Source: Cladocopium goreaui
Taxonomy: Eukaryota > Sar > Dinophyceae > Suessiales > Symbiodiniaceae
Assembly: GCA_947184155.2 (NCBI GenBank)
Contig: CAMXCT020000268.1
Span: 213,126 to 277,125, forward strand
Reading direction: 5' to 3'
Length of the DNA: 64,000 nt
Positions 25,266-36,500 of this stretch are shown here, one piece after another. The translations under genes and the position numbers were made by a program. Every line of letters starts with the position of its first letter. Position 1 is the stretch's first letter. The notes under the pieces are model-generated. The model saw only the letters and a list, made by a program, of their open reading frames with translations, was not told the origin of the DNA and did no database searches.

Positions 25266-25860
25266 CACCACTAGGAGCACTAAAGCTTTGAAGGCTCGAT
25301 GGCAAGGTCACCAGCTGCAGGCTTTGGCTGAAATTCTCGCCAAAAGTCAAACTTTGAAGACTCGATGGCAAGGTCACACGCTCCAGGCTTTTGTTCAAAT
25401 ACTTGTCAAAAGTCAGGCTTGCAAGGCTGCAGGGGAGACGGGTAAATATTCTCCGTGTGTTGCTCCTTCAAGATGTGTAACACCTTCTAAGGCAAACTCT
25501 CTGTCACAGTTTGGGAGCTCATCACAGGCATAACGCCATGCTGTGTACACATCAGTTGGTATGTAAGTGCAGGACAGCGGTGAGCGGCCAGCGGTTTTTC
25601 CAACGATCCCTTGGTCTCAAGTTTATCCAGCATCAACTTTCCATTCACATGATGCACAACAAGCCTCGCACCTAGCTTGCATGAAAGCTTCTTTGACAAC
25701 AGCCTGCACAAGTCATACCCAAGCATGGAGCGACTGACGCTCAGTGTCACTCCTTCTCCAGTCAAGCACACCACCTGAAGTTGCACCTCATCAGTTTCAT
25801 CTGCTGCACCTTTGTCAGCAAATGATGGATCCACGTAGCCACATTGTGCGCTGGACATTG
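25266..25860 (-). pseudogene. decayed ubiquitin-like + leucine-rich-repeat gene copy
   Basis: Reading right to left, a ubiquitin-like fold (VQLQVVCLTGEGVTLSVS ... KLGARLVVHHVNGKLMLDK) is followed after a frame slip by QGIVGKTAG and CTYIPTDVYTAW, then FALEGVTHLEGATHGEYL, and after another slip by two leucine-rich units of 23 residues (NKSLERVTLPSSLQSLTFGE). This order is a familiar Symbiodiniaceae architecture. The breaks are near 25600 (one-base loss in the KLMLDK/LETQGI region) and near 25440, plus stop codons in each single frame. No introns interrupt it, which suggests a processed copy. The direct repeat visible in the DNA at about 25278-25345 and 25347-25416 is the two LRR units. The intact parent gene is not in the window. 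Confidence 0.82.
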
Positions 25861-25880
25861 TTCGAATTTTACATACGCAC

Positions 25881-26044
25881 CATGGCGAGTGTAGCCGAAA
25901 GGTCTTCAACGCTGAAATCTAAAATAGACCTGATACTTTTGGCCACCAAGTGCCACAAAACGTACTGTACTCCTGCCATTTTTTTGAGGGCTTCACGTTT
26001 GTTTTCAGGGCCGCTGGATGTGACGAAATCCATTTCGGGCCTGC
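25881..26044 (-). CDS. candidate exon just upstream of the ubiquitin-like pseudogene
   Basis: Acceptor ACTAAG|GC, donor CCATG|GTGCGT, one frame open for 54 codons including KREALKKMAGVQYVLWHLVA. It may be a real exon or the 5' part of the retro-copy that continues below. Not recognised. Confidence 0.38.
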
Positions 26045-26122
26045 CTTAGTCCATTCGCAAATTGTAGAGAAAGGCTACTGCAGTCCATGAATGGGGCACC
26101 CCAAAATCGATACATTCCAATA

Positions 26123-26227
26123 TTACTCTCTGGTAAACTAACATAGCTATGGAAAACTAGCCTTTTAACAGCTAAATCATCTATAAATGGCTCATTTTCC
26201 ATAGCTATGTCAGATTACCAGAGGGTA
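26123..26227. repeat. family A element
   Basis: TTACTCTCTGGTAAACTAACATAGC ... GCTATGTCAGATTACCAGAGGGTA. Confidence 0.83.
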
Positions 26228-26577
26228 TCCCATAAATTCCCATATCATCTCATGATTTCCCTTAAAATAATCAGATAAAATCCCACAAATTCCCATATTA
26301 TCCTGTAAATAATTCCCATGTTATCCCACAATTTCCGACATGATCCCCTAATTTCCCACATCCAGTTGTCAGGGGATTAAGCCTATCAGAACAAAGAGGA
26401 TAATATGTATATAATATATGTATTAATATGTATATATGTATATATATATACCCTCTAGTCATAATGGGAAATCCAACATTTATGGGTGATCTCATGAAAA
26501 AAACTCCATTTAGTTCGGGGACGCCCCATCTAATCCCATTCATGTTGAACTAACATGTTCCAGGTTGAAAACTCATC

Positions 26578-26721
26578 CCCAGCCAGTTCTAGTTCGAACC
26601 CGAGCCCAGTGCCACGTCTCCCTTCCGAACTCGGATGTCTTTCCAGCCATTCGTGCAGAACGCGTCGCTTGCGACTCAGGGGGGACACATCTTTCAGGAA
26701 GTGTTCCTGGTGGTCCCGTCG
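26578..26721 (-). CDS. exon, unknown basic helical protein
   Basis: Acceptor GGATTTTTGCAG, then 48 codons RRDHQEHFLKDVSPLSRKRR VLHEWLERHPSSEG and on, GA donor (GGG|GATGAG). Strong coding composition against AT-rich flanks. The GATG donor type recurs in the SET gene. No domain recognised. Confidence 0.58.
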
Positions 26722-27939
26722 CTGCAAAAATCCCATGGTGTGGATTCATCTACCACAACAAGTTCCACCAAAAAATATCACGTCCCCAAATAGATGGTTA
26801 GGAAAATAGGTCACCGGGTTCCAATTACATGGTTGATGGCTAGAAAAATGGCTATATTTGTGGCTGTTGGTGGTTTTCACAAAGCCTGATTGCGGCATCA
26901 ATAGATCTCCGTTGCGAGATCCAGATACCATCGCGTTGGGATCACAGGGCATATAGGGAAACTGAGTGATCTACGGGATATGTACGGATATGTATATATA
27001 TATATATATGTATACATATGTTATGTATAAATATATATATATGTGTTATATATATAAATATTATATTGTATCATATGTATATTTATATATATATTATATT
27101 AAATAAATAAATAAATATATAGATATATATTGTACATATATATATAACATATATTGTGTATGTGTATATATATGTTACATATATATGCATTGGTTTACCG
27201 GAGGATAGTATCCTGCCGTAAAATAACATAGATATGGACATTCCACCATTTGTTGATCATTTCCTGGAGGATTCTTGGCACCTGGGATCTTGTTCCCACT
27301 TGCGCAATCCAAGAGGCCAAGATCTCTTTCTCTCCAATTCCTTTGTTGCAGCTTGAGACTACCGATGGGCTACCAGGGAGATGACCATCCCATGAACCAT
27401 GACTGGAGGACATCGACATCGACCATTTCTACAGAACCATCCCATTTCTATAAACATATCCCCCATAGGGAAAAAGATGGAAAATAAACTTATCCACCAT
27501 TTTACACCATAGCCTTTTTGTCATAAAACCTCTACAAGGGGGATATTTTCACGTTTTTCTCAGATCAGCCTCTGGGGATCGTTGGACGATTGGACCTCAT
27601 TTGGACAAATGTCCACACGCAAGCAACAACAATGTTAGCAATCTCACAATAGAATAAATGACTATAAATTACGAGTACAGTGTGGTCTCATACCCTGGGT
27701 TTCCCCAGCAGTGAAAGTTCATCTTTCGCCCGAATCCCACCTTTGGAAATTCCCTGCAATATGCATTTGTCTGAAAGTATAGGGTATCCTACAGTCCCGA
27801 GTTTAATTGTCATCTTTAATCATTTCATGGATCAATCGAAGATTTCCCGACAAGCCCACATATAATTAATATTAGTTGTTACAATAACCAGTTATATACA
27901 CCCAATATAGTCATACATGTTTTGCTGGCTAACTGTAGA

Positions 27940-29330
27940 TATGTATGTATGTATGTATGTATGTAATTGTATGTAATTGTATGTAATTGTATGTCATTGT
28001 ATGTAATTGTATGTAAATGTATGTAATTGTATGTAATTGTATGTAATTGTATGTAATTGTATGTAATTGTATGTAATTGTATGTAATTGTATGTAATTGT
28101 ATGTAATTGTATGTAATTGTATGTAATTGTATGTAATTGTATGTAATTGTATGTAATTGTATGTATTGTAATGTATGTATGTATTGTATGTAATTGTATG
28201 TAATTGTATGTAATTGTATGTAATTGTATGTAATTGTATGTAATTGTATGTAAATGTAATGTAATTGTATGTAATTGTATGTAAATTGCTTGTAATTGTA
28301 TGTAATTGTATGTAATTGTATGTAATTGTATGCAATTGTATGTAATTGTATGTCATTGTATGTAATTGTATGTAATTGTATGTATGTATGTAATTGTATG
28401 TAATTGTATGTAATTGTATGTAATTGTATGTAATTGTATGCAATTGTATGTAGTTGTCTGTAGTTGTATGTAGTTGTATGTAGTTGTATGTAGTTGTATG
28501 TAGTTGTATGTATGTATGTATGCATGCATGCATGTATGTATGTATGTATGTAATTGTATGTAATGTGTATGTAATTGTATGTATGTATGTATGTATGTAT
28601 GTATGTATGTATGTATTGTATGTAATTGTATGTAATTGTATGTAATTGTATGTAATTGTATGTAATTGTATGTAATATGTATGTATGTATTTGTATTTGT
28701 ATTGTATGTAGTTGAATGTAGTTGTATATGTGTATGTATGCATGCATGCATGTATGTATGTATGTATGTATGTAATTGTATGTAATTGTATGTAATTGTA
28801 TGTATGTATGTATGTATGTATTGTATGTAATTGTATGTAATTGTATGTAATTGTATGTATGTATGTATGTAATTGTATGTAATTGTATGTAATTGTATGT
28901 AATTGTATGTAATTGTATGAAATTGTATGTAATTGTATGAAATTGTATGTAATTGTATGTAATTGTATGTAATTGTATGTAATTGTATGTAATTGTATGT
29001 AGTATGTAATTGCATGTATGTATGTATGTATGTAATTTTATGTATGTATGTAATTGTATGAATGTATGTAATTGTATGAATGTATGTATGCATGTATGTA
29101 TGTATGTATGTAATTGTATGTAATTGTATGTAATTGTATGTATGTATGTATGCATGTATGTATGTATGCATGTATGCATGTATGTATGTATGCATGTATG
29201 TATGTATCCATGTATGTATGTACGTACGTACGTATGTATGTATCTATGTATGTATGTATGCATGTATGTATGAACGTAAGAATGTATGAATGTATGGATG
29301 TATGAATGTATGAATGTATGTATGTCTGTC
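27940..29330. repeat. large ATTGTATGTA / ATGT minisatellite
   Basis: About 1.4 kb of TGTAATTGTA decamers interspersed with ATGT tracts. Creates an apparent 485-codon frame (ITYNYIQLHT...) that is not a protein gene. Confidence 0.96.
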
Positions 29331-29421
29331 CCCATATGGGATTTTCCCAAGCATTTATCCTCAATGCAAGAAATGTAATATAGCATTATGATGCATTATG
29401 GGGTCATGTTGGCCACACCGC

Positions 29422-29645
29422 CCTACTTCCGTTCTTCCACCATCAACGTTGCAAGATGTATTATTTGCATACACCCAACAACTATTATCTCATGAATTCT
29501 GAAATCCCACCAGATGATACCAGATTTGTGTTATAATAAATACTCAAAAATTTATTGATACCAGATACCAGTTATAAGTACTGAACTAACCCCGGTTTAT
29601 AGAATGTATAATTCCATAGAAATAACCAGTTACATACCGCAATTA
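29422..29645. repeat. dispersed 0.2-kb repeat, copy 1
   Basis: CCCTACTTCCGTTCTTCCACCATCAACG... through ...ATTGATACCAGATACCAGTTATAAG... matches 36663-36875 with few differences, same orientation. Its right part is family C sequence. Confidence 0.85.
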
Positions 29646-29740
29646 TACAAATTCCCCGTCGGTTGAATCCCTTGAATCCCGAGTTTTCTTCGGCCGATCT
29701 TTGCGATCAAAACCCCCCACTATATCGCGAAAAAGTACAT

Positions 29741-29850
29741 CAGTTATGGCCATTTATTAGTTATAACTGGTGATAAATTGATGGGATTATACATTCTATA
29801 AATGGGGTTAGTTCAGTACTTATAACTGGTATTTCGGGCCATAACTGTGC
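29741..29850. repeat. family C element
   Basis: CAGTTATGGCCATTTATTAGTTATAACTGG ... GGGCCATAACTG. Confidence 0.82.
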
Positions 29851-29997
29851 TTTTAGCTTTAAGCTATCCTTTGACAATCAGACATAGTTCGATGATTGCC
29901 TCCACAGCTTCGGGAACTTCCCAGCTAGCCGCTAGTAGCTGATGACACCGGTGCTATCCCATGATATTCCCATTGTATCCAAGTTCTACCACCTGTT

Positions 29998-30260
29998 TGA
30001 TGGTTAAATCCACATCTTTGATGGTTACATCACCATATTTGATGGTTAAATCACCAGTTTTTGATTGGTTAAATCCACGGTTTTCAGGCTTAAATCACAC
30101 TTGTTGATTGTTAAATCACACTTGCTGATGTTTAAATCAACATGTTCGATGGTTAAATCGTCATTCTTAATGGTTAAATCCACATTTTTGATGGTCAAAT
30201 CCACAAATGTTCATCATTGTTCATCCTTAAATCATCATATTTTGAGGCTTCAATAATGTT
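29998..30260. repeat. degenerate TTTGATGGTTAAATC(A)CCA repeat
   Basis: About 12 diverged copies of a 17-23 bp unit. No gene. Confidence 0.75.
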
Positions 30261-30334
30261 AAGATCCTGATTTTTCACGGTAAAATCACCCCATCAATCC
30301 AAGTTTCTGAGTCCCAGGCTATCTTTTGTCTCAC

Positions 30335-30374
30335 CAGCTTTACAACTCCGCCAGCGTCGACGGTCCTCGGAGGC
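30335..30374 (-). CDS. small exon with canonical splice sites
   Basis: Acceptor CCTCCCCAG, donor GCTG|GTGAGA. Forty nucleotides, either ASEDRRRWRSCKA or PPRTVDAGGVVKL. Good splice signals, unknown protein. Confidence 0.45.
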
Positions 30375-31155
30375 CTGGGGAGGTTGGGACGTTGACGGAC
30401 GGATGAAACAACGTTCAGAAATGGGTTCATTTGACCATCAACGATGGTGGTTTACCCGTTTAACCGAATGAAATTCCTCATCAACAATTGGGATTGAACC
30501 ACCATATCCCAGCAATGAGGTCATATCCTAACAATGAGGTTATATCGTAGCAATCCTAGCAATCAGCAACAATTGGTGCTTGAAGCTTCAAAAATGGTGA
30601 GAACGAAGCTTCACAAACGGAGATTTAACCATACAGAAATGATAACATCAAAGATGGCAAAGCATCATTTTAATCATCGGCAATTTGGGGATAATTACCC
30701 CAACCCACTCACATCAGATTCGCCATATGGCTTGGTCAGTCTGGAAATAGGCTACCCCATTCCATCCGGTGAATCATCGCTTTTCCATTAGCGAGTGGAG
30801 GTCCCAATGTTCAGATAAACCCAGCCCATCCAATCCTATTAAACTCCATTAAAGCCCATTAAATTAACTTAATTGAATTGGAAACAAAAAACGAGATGCA
30901 AAAAGGTTATGGCTGCTACTAAAATAGTGGTATAGTACACCACAATAATTCAGCATCTTTTTGGGGGTTACCACAAGGTAAGGCTACTATAAGTACTATT
31001 ATTGGTACTATATAACTGACTACTATAAGTACTATTACTATTATAATTAGTACTATTGTACTATAGTACTACAATAATTGTTAATATCAAAAATAGTTTT
31101 CGACTACTATTAGTACTATTAGTTGAGACAAACAATTTCCAGACCCGTCCCTGAC

Positions 31156-31237
31156 CTCGCATGGCTCTGGATATTGCGCCCAACGTCTTCGCAGGGCGCG
31201 GCGTAGCAAGGAGCGCGTGCGGAAATTCCACCAGAGC
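31156..31237 (-). CDS. candidate exon, unknown protein
   Basis: GC-rich island. Acceptor GAAGAG|G, donor GCGAG|GTCAGG. One frame reads ALVEFPHALLATPRPAKTLG and a second (RLWWNFRTRS...) is also open. No family recognised. Confidence 0.4.
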
Positions 31238-31703
31238 CTCTTCAGGTGTTTTCAGCAGGGGACTGATTCGCGTGGGAGTTTAACATGGCTTAACCGGCTT
31301 CACCATCAAAACTGATGGTTTAATCATAAAAAGAACCGGTTCTCCCATCAAACATAAGCGTTATAAAATGTTATAAATATGAAACATCGAGTTTTAGCAT
31401 GGTTGAAAGTGTGGATCTGATAAGCAACTGATGGGTGGATTTGTTGTGAAGCAATCTCAAAGATGGGGGGCGGGTTAGAAGCCAACCATCTGAAAATGGG
31501 AAAATCCATTGGGTTCATGTACCCAAATCATCGGAAACTTGTGGAAAGATTCACTAAAAACCATCTGATCGCATCAAAAACGACCTAAATGGAAGTCCCG
31601 CAGGGAAACACTCTTCTTCAAGATCAGAATAGAACCAAATATATATATATATATAATATGTAATAATATGATAATATATATATATATACTATATATATAT
31701 ATT

Positions 31704-31734
<31 letters not shown>

Positions 31735-32639
31735 ATGTGGTTGTGGGTCAATGCATAAGGGTAGCGACAGACGATAATCAATCAATGGATTTCGGGGTGC
31801 CCCATTTTCAGATTTGTTTCAGATACCCTTTGGCAATGAAACAAATTCAATTGAACATCCCGGAAAAAATAATGTTCCTATTGAAACCTGAAGAAATATA
31901 CATGGTATTTTCCTCCCAGCCGACACCTCCTCTGGTTCTGCTTTATCTGCCAGTTTTGGCGGTCCAACTGGCTGCAGGGAGTTGACAATACCTTGACATC
32001 TTATGATTGATTGGCGGAAAATTCAGCTGCCAAGATGGGCCAAAGGCTTGGTTTTACCATAGACAAATAGGGATTTCACCGACAAAAATGGTGGTAAAAT
32101 AAGGGATAGATCTGGATAGAGTGTGGTGCACCAGTTCTGAATCGCGACACGTTGGTTGAGTAGGTTAACTAGGTTTAAGATTTATGGTGTATATATGTAT
32201 ATAAGAGAGTTAATGGGATTTAACAAACGACTGATCACTGGGGTCCGGGGTACCACTTTTTATGACTCAATGATATCTCGTACAGGTTGCATCTGACCGA
32301 ATCATGTTGAAAGCCTGATTCGGTCGGCTGGTGACTTTGGTAGACCGTCGACTCTCTACTATCATCCAGTAGGGGGAACAAAACACAAGAACTTGGCATA
32401 TGACTTGAGAACTCGGCATCTTGCCGTGTACCCGTGCCTTAGGAACAGCGCGTTATATCCCTTGACCCCTGGACCTTCCAATGCTGAAGTTCAGAAAGGT
32501 GATAGATAAGAAATTGAGCCGGTGGTTTCCATCAATTCCATTCCAATAAATATATGGATGAGGCTTTGTCAAGCCCATTGCCAGGAAAACGAACGAAAGG
32601 TTCCGGAGTCTCCGCTACTCACTGCACGCAGAGGGAGGC

Positions 32640-32735
32640 TGACTGTGTATGCAACACGCTGGTCCCAGAAACGGGGCCGCCATTTTGGAAGCCTTTCTTT
32701 CTTCCGGCAATGTTGCGGCCCCGTTTTTTGGGACC
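32640..32735. repeat. GC-rich inverted repeat
   Basis: AAACGGGGCCGCCATTTTGG ... GCAATGTTGCGGCCCCGTTTT forms a strong stem with a loop rich in TTTC. Not a known element to me. Confidence 0.55.
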
Positions 32736-32737
32736 AC

Positions 32738-32811
32738 GAAAGAGCAAACAGGAGCTGCTCGACGGTCCTGACGGTCCGGATTTCGTCCATTTGCTGGCGC
32801 CAGCCTTCCTT
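32738..32811 (-). CDS. candidate exon, unknown protein
   Basis: Acceptor GCATTGCAG, encodes KEGWRQQMDEIRTVRTVEQL LFALS (24 codons, helical), donor TC|GTGGTC. The surrounding 32.6-33.1 kb is GC-rich and open in several frames, so the frame is a judgement based on coding character. Confidence 0.42.
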
Positions 32812-33079
32812 CTGCAATGCAAGCCGCCATGGACACACGCGTTCGTATAATACTATGAGGGGACATGGCGCAGAAGCTGTTTTGAATCAGTGAAAAGGGT
32901 CCACTTTCCGGGGCCGCAAGAAGCCATGCTAACCTCTTGTGCTCTGGCAGCATGCCGCCTTTACAACGCGTCAGGAAGCTGTCTTGCGTGCATCCTGGGA
33001 GAAGTCTGTGGCGTGCAATTGTTGCCGTGCATCCCCTCCGTGCGCTTTGGAATATACTATATACGGCCAGAGCACTAAA

Positions 33080-33330
33080 AGGGACGTAATCCCTTTTATT
33101 TATAACGTGGGTTTGAGGGGCGTAATCGGGACGTACGAGGGGCGAAACCACAGATGGGAGGGACGTCATCCCTTATTTACATGCGGGTTGGAGGGGCGTA
33201 ATCGGGACGTACGAGGGGCGTAACCACACATGGGGGGGACGCAAATCCTTCATTTACATGCGGGTTTGAGGGGCGTAATCGGACGTACGAGGTGGTCCTT
33301 TATTTACATGCGGGTTTGAGGAGCAATAGT
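33080..33330. repeat. diverged 85-bp tandem repeat
   Basis: Three to four copies of 'GGGACGTAATCCCTTATTTACATGCGGGTTTGAGGGGCGTAATCGGGACGTACGAGGGGCG'. GC-rich, unlike neighbouring satellites. Confidence 0.8.
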
Positions 33331-33428
33331 TTCGGGTAGCGTGGTCTCCTTGGAGTTTGTCCACATGGGGTTCTACACCCCTTGCCTGTGCCTTCCCAAA
33401 CATAATCGGTTGCAATTGGATTCCTCAC

Positions 33429-33513
33429 AGTTCGGTAGTGGAGAATGCGTTTGGCTGTCAGTCGGCTTGTGCTCAAACGGCGCTGCCACCAGGGCCCGCT
33501 TTTGGGGCCGCAT
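33429..33513 (-). CDS. exon with canonical splice sites
   Basis: Acceptor CATATGCAG, donor AACT|GTGAGG. Frame MRPQKRALVAAPFEHKPTDS continues the basic, disordered character of exon 33944-34064 and is in phase with it. Last exon that I can chain to the SET gene. Confidence 0.5.
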
Positions 33514-36500
33514 CTGCATATGAAAAATGCATTCTTGATGGTGGGCCCTCAATGTATATAGTACATAAGGGCTACCGATCCCAAACAAGATTGGAATTTT
33601 GTCATGGATATCAAAGAAATCACCTAATCCAGGAAATCTGGGTCTAAAATAGGACCCCCCAAAGAACTGCTTGGCTTTTTTTCATACTGTAATGTTCCCT
33701 ATTCAAATTGCCATAAATGGAGGTTTCCCAAGTCATGAGGGTCCCCCAAGTCATTCAAGTCATATGAGACCATAACTTAATATTGAAACAACCATGGTGA
33801 CGACTGGTACGACTGGGGATCCCCTATGACTTAAGAAAACCCCATTTGGCCATACCATCATTTAACCATCATGTAACCATCGGCTTTCTGATATCCAATG
33901 GGAAACTAGCATACTGCAAAAAAAAAACTCCCCGTGTCTTTACCCAGGTGCTGCCAACAAAGTTCGTAGCTGTCGCGGCCACACAGGCCACGACTTCTTT
34001 CCTCTCCGGGCTCGTCCGCGGGCGTTTGGAAGCTCGAAAAAGGTCACGAAGTTGCTGCTGATGCCTGAAACAGGGAGCTGACTGATGGCTTTGTCCGAAA
34101 GTTGGGGACCCATGGCATGCATGGGACCCCCAAAATCTGATCTCATGATCCCATTTTGAACAGCCAAAACTTGAGGCATCCCGGCATCCCGCATTTTTGG
34201 AGAAAGTCACATCCCTCGTACAGTTGCTCATATAATATATGATATATGATAACACTTATGAACGTTGCGATTGGAGCAAACATATGACAATCAACACCTG
34301 AACGGCCTAGTGGTTTCAATGTCTCTAATTGACCGTTGAGTTCCCAAATTTGGATTGCATCGTAAACAGCTGGAGTTTTTGCTTGGTCACATTTGGGTCT
34401 GAGAATAGGGTATACATTCGCGTTTTCTCCCATGGTTCTGTCCATGATGTTTGTCCATTGAATGGTTCTGTCCATGATGGAATAGGGCATCCCAAGTTTG
34501 ATGATTTGATGATTGATCCTCATTTTCTGTACATTTGATGACCATGTCGGTACGAGTACCCTATTTCCAGACACGTCCAACTAGCAGATTGTTGGCTAAA
34601 TAACCCATTATGTATACAATACTGCCATTGTATCCCCATCGTATTCTCATAAAATGTTTGGTTTACCCTTACTAAACTGCCATTTGATTGGTATACCCTC
34701 TGGTAATGTGTTACAGTCTGCGACATGGAAAGAACACAATGTTAATAGTTATATCATATTATATCATGGAACTAAATGGGCCATCGGGCCATCGGGCTAT
34801 GCAAACAACGTCGGTCATTACCAGAGGGTACCCGGTACGGTGATTTCCCAGCGTTTGATGACACCAGAGGATGCTGACTCTCCATATAACCTCATTATAC
34901 CACCTTTATATGCTACCCTCTGGTAAACAAACATAGCTATTGAAAATGGTGATTTGTAGTGGTTTTACCCATGAATAATGGTGATTGTCCATAGTTATGG
35001 GACAGTTGACCAGAGGGTATATCATACTATATCCCAATGATATCCCCATGATATCTCCACCATGATTGGTTGTACCCGGCCTGGTAAACGTTTACAGTTT
35101 CCTATAAAAAATAATCCTGCTAATAAGTAAATCAACTACTTTAATGGGCCATGTTCCATAGCACACTCCTAGTTTACCAGAACGTATTCACTATTTCATT
35201 ATATTTCACTATTAAAATCAAAATTAAACATTACCAACTATTATTCATGAACCAGTTTCATATTATATCCCCATCATTGTTGTGTGTGTACCCCATTTGC
35301 CCGCCACCAGGGGTTCGTTCCAAGCCTCCATGGACTTCCACAGTTGGGTCCTCCTCAGGATCCTCCTCCTCCCCTCCTGAAGATCCAATCAAATATCAGC
35401 AGAAAATCCTGGGAATCGAACAGCATGGCAGTGTGAAAAGACATGGAAAAACCATGAATTTCACCAGTTGGAAATCGATGTTACAAACGCTACAATGTCT
35501 ACATTCGAGTCTACAAGTCATTACAGAATTGATTTCAAGAACTGGCTGTTTTAAGCTGAAAACAAACAAATCCCGGAGCAGCGCGCCCGTTTTTAGTTCA
35601 ATGGTGATTCATCCCAGCCCTCCTTCCATGTCATCATCGCTGTTCTCCTGCAGGCAGCGGGAAAGATTGGTTCCCTGAGTACCATAATGATCATCATTGA
35701 TCATGGATCATCAAGGATGTGGATCATGGATCATCAATGATGTCAGGATAAACATGGATAAACCATGATGATCCATGACTACCTGACACCTATCAGGTGA
35801 GGCTCCCCGGTGATGTTTGTTGGTGGTTGTTGGTTTCTGGGTGGGCCCCCGTGGCCACGACTTGGCTAGCATAGCGACTATAGTATTCATGGGGTTCATA
35901 ACTGCGGGGCTTCACCCTGTATGAGAATTACACAATCAATCGTCCCACATCTTGGTTATAATCTATATTTTTTTATATTCCCATTATATATTCCCATTCA
36001 ATTCCTATTGCAAAAAAAACATAAACAATCCCATAAGATGGTTAAACACATGTTAAGAACCCATGAAGAAAACAACAGCCCTATGATATTCCCATGTTCC
36101 CCATTCAAAAGCCATTTACCCTCTGGTAATTTCTTACATAGCTATAGAACATATATAAAATCACCATGCTATTAATAGCTAAACCATCTATTTCGATTAG
36201 GGCCATCTATACCATAGCAAACTGTAAACGTTTACCAGGCCGGGTACAACCAATCATGGTGGAGATATCATGGGGATATCATTGGGATATAGTATGATAT
36301 ACCCTCTGGTCAACTGTCCCATAACTATGGAAAATCACCATTTTATAGCTGGGTAAATCCACTACAAATCACCATTTTCAATAGCTTTTTGTATGTTTAG
36401 CAGAGGGTAGCATTAATAAAGGTGGTATAAAGGTAGTATAACTAACATAACTATGGTAAATCACCATTTAACAATCCCCATGTTCCCCATCCTGAGTGAG

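Noticed and set aside
27940..29330. CRISPR-like array
   Set aside because: Direct repeats are contiguous and degenerate, with no unique spacers of constant length. This is a satellite in eukaryotic DNA.
27929..29386. 485-codon minus-strand open frame
   Set aside because: It is a translation of the TGTAATTGTA/ATGT satellite (ITYNYIQLHT, YIHTYIHT). Every frame of such a repeat lacking a stop stays open.
34143..34580. 145-codon minus-strand frame
   Set aside because: AT-rich, no splice signals at convincing places, no recognisable segments. Treated as chance.
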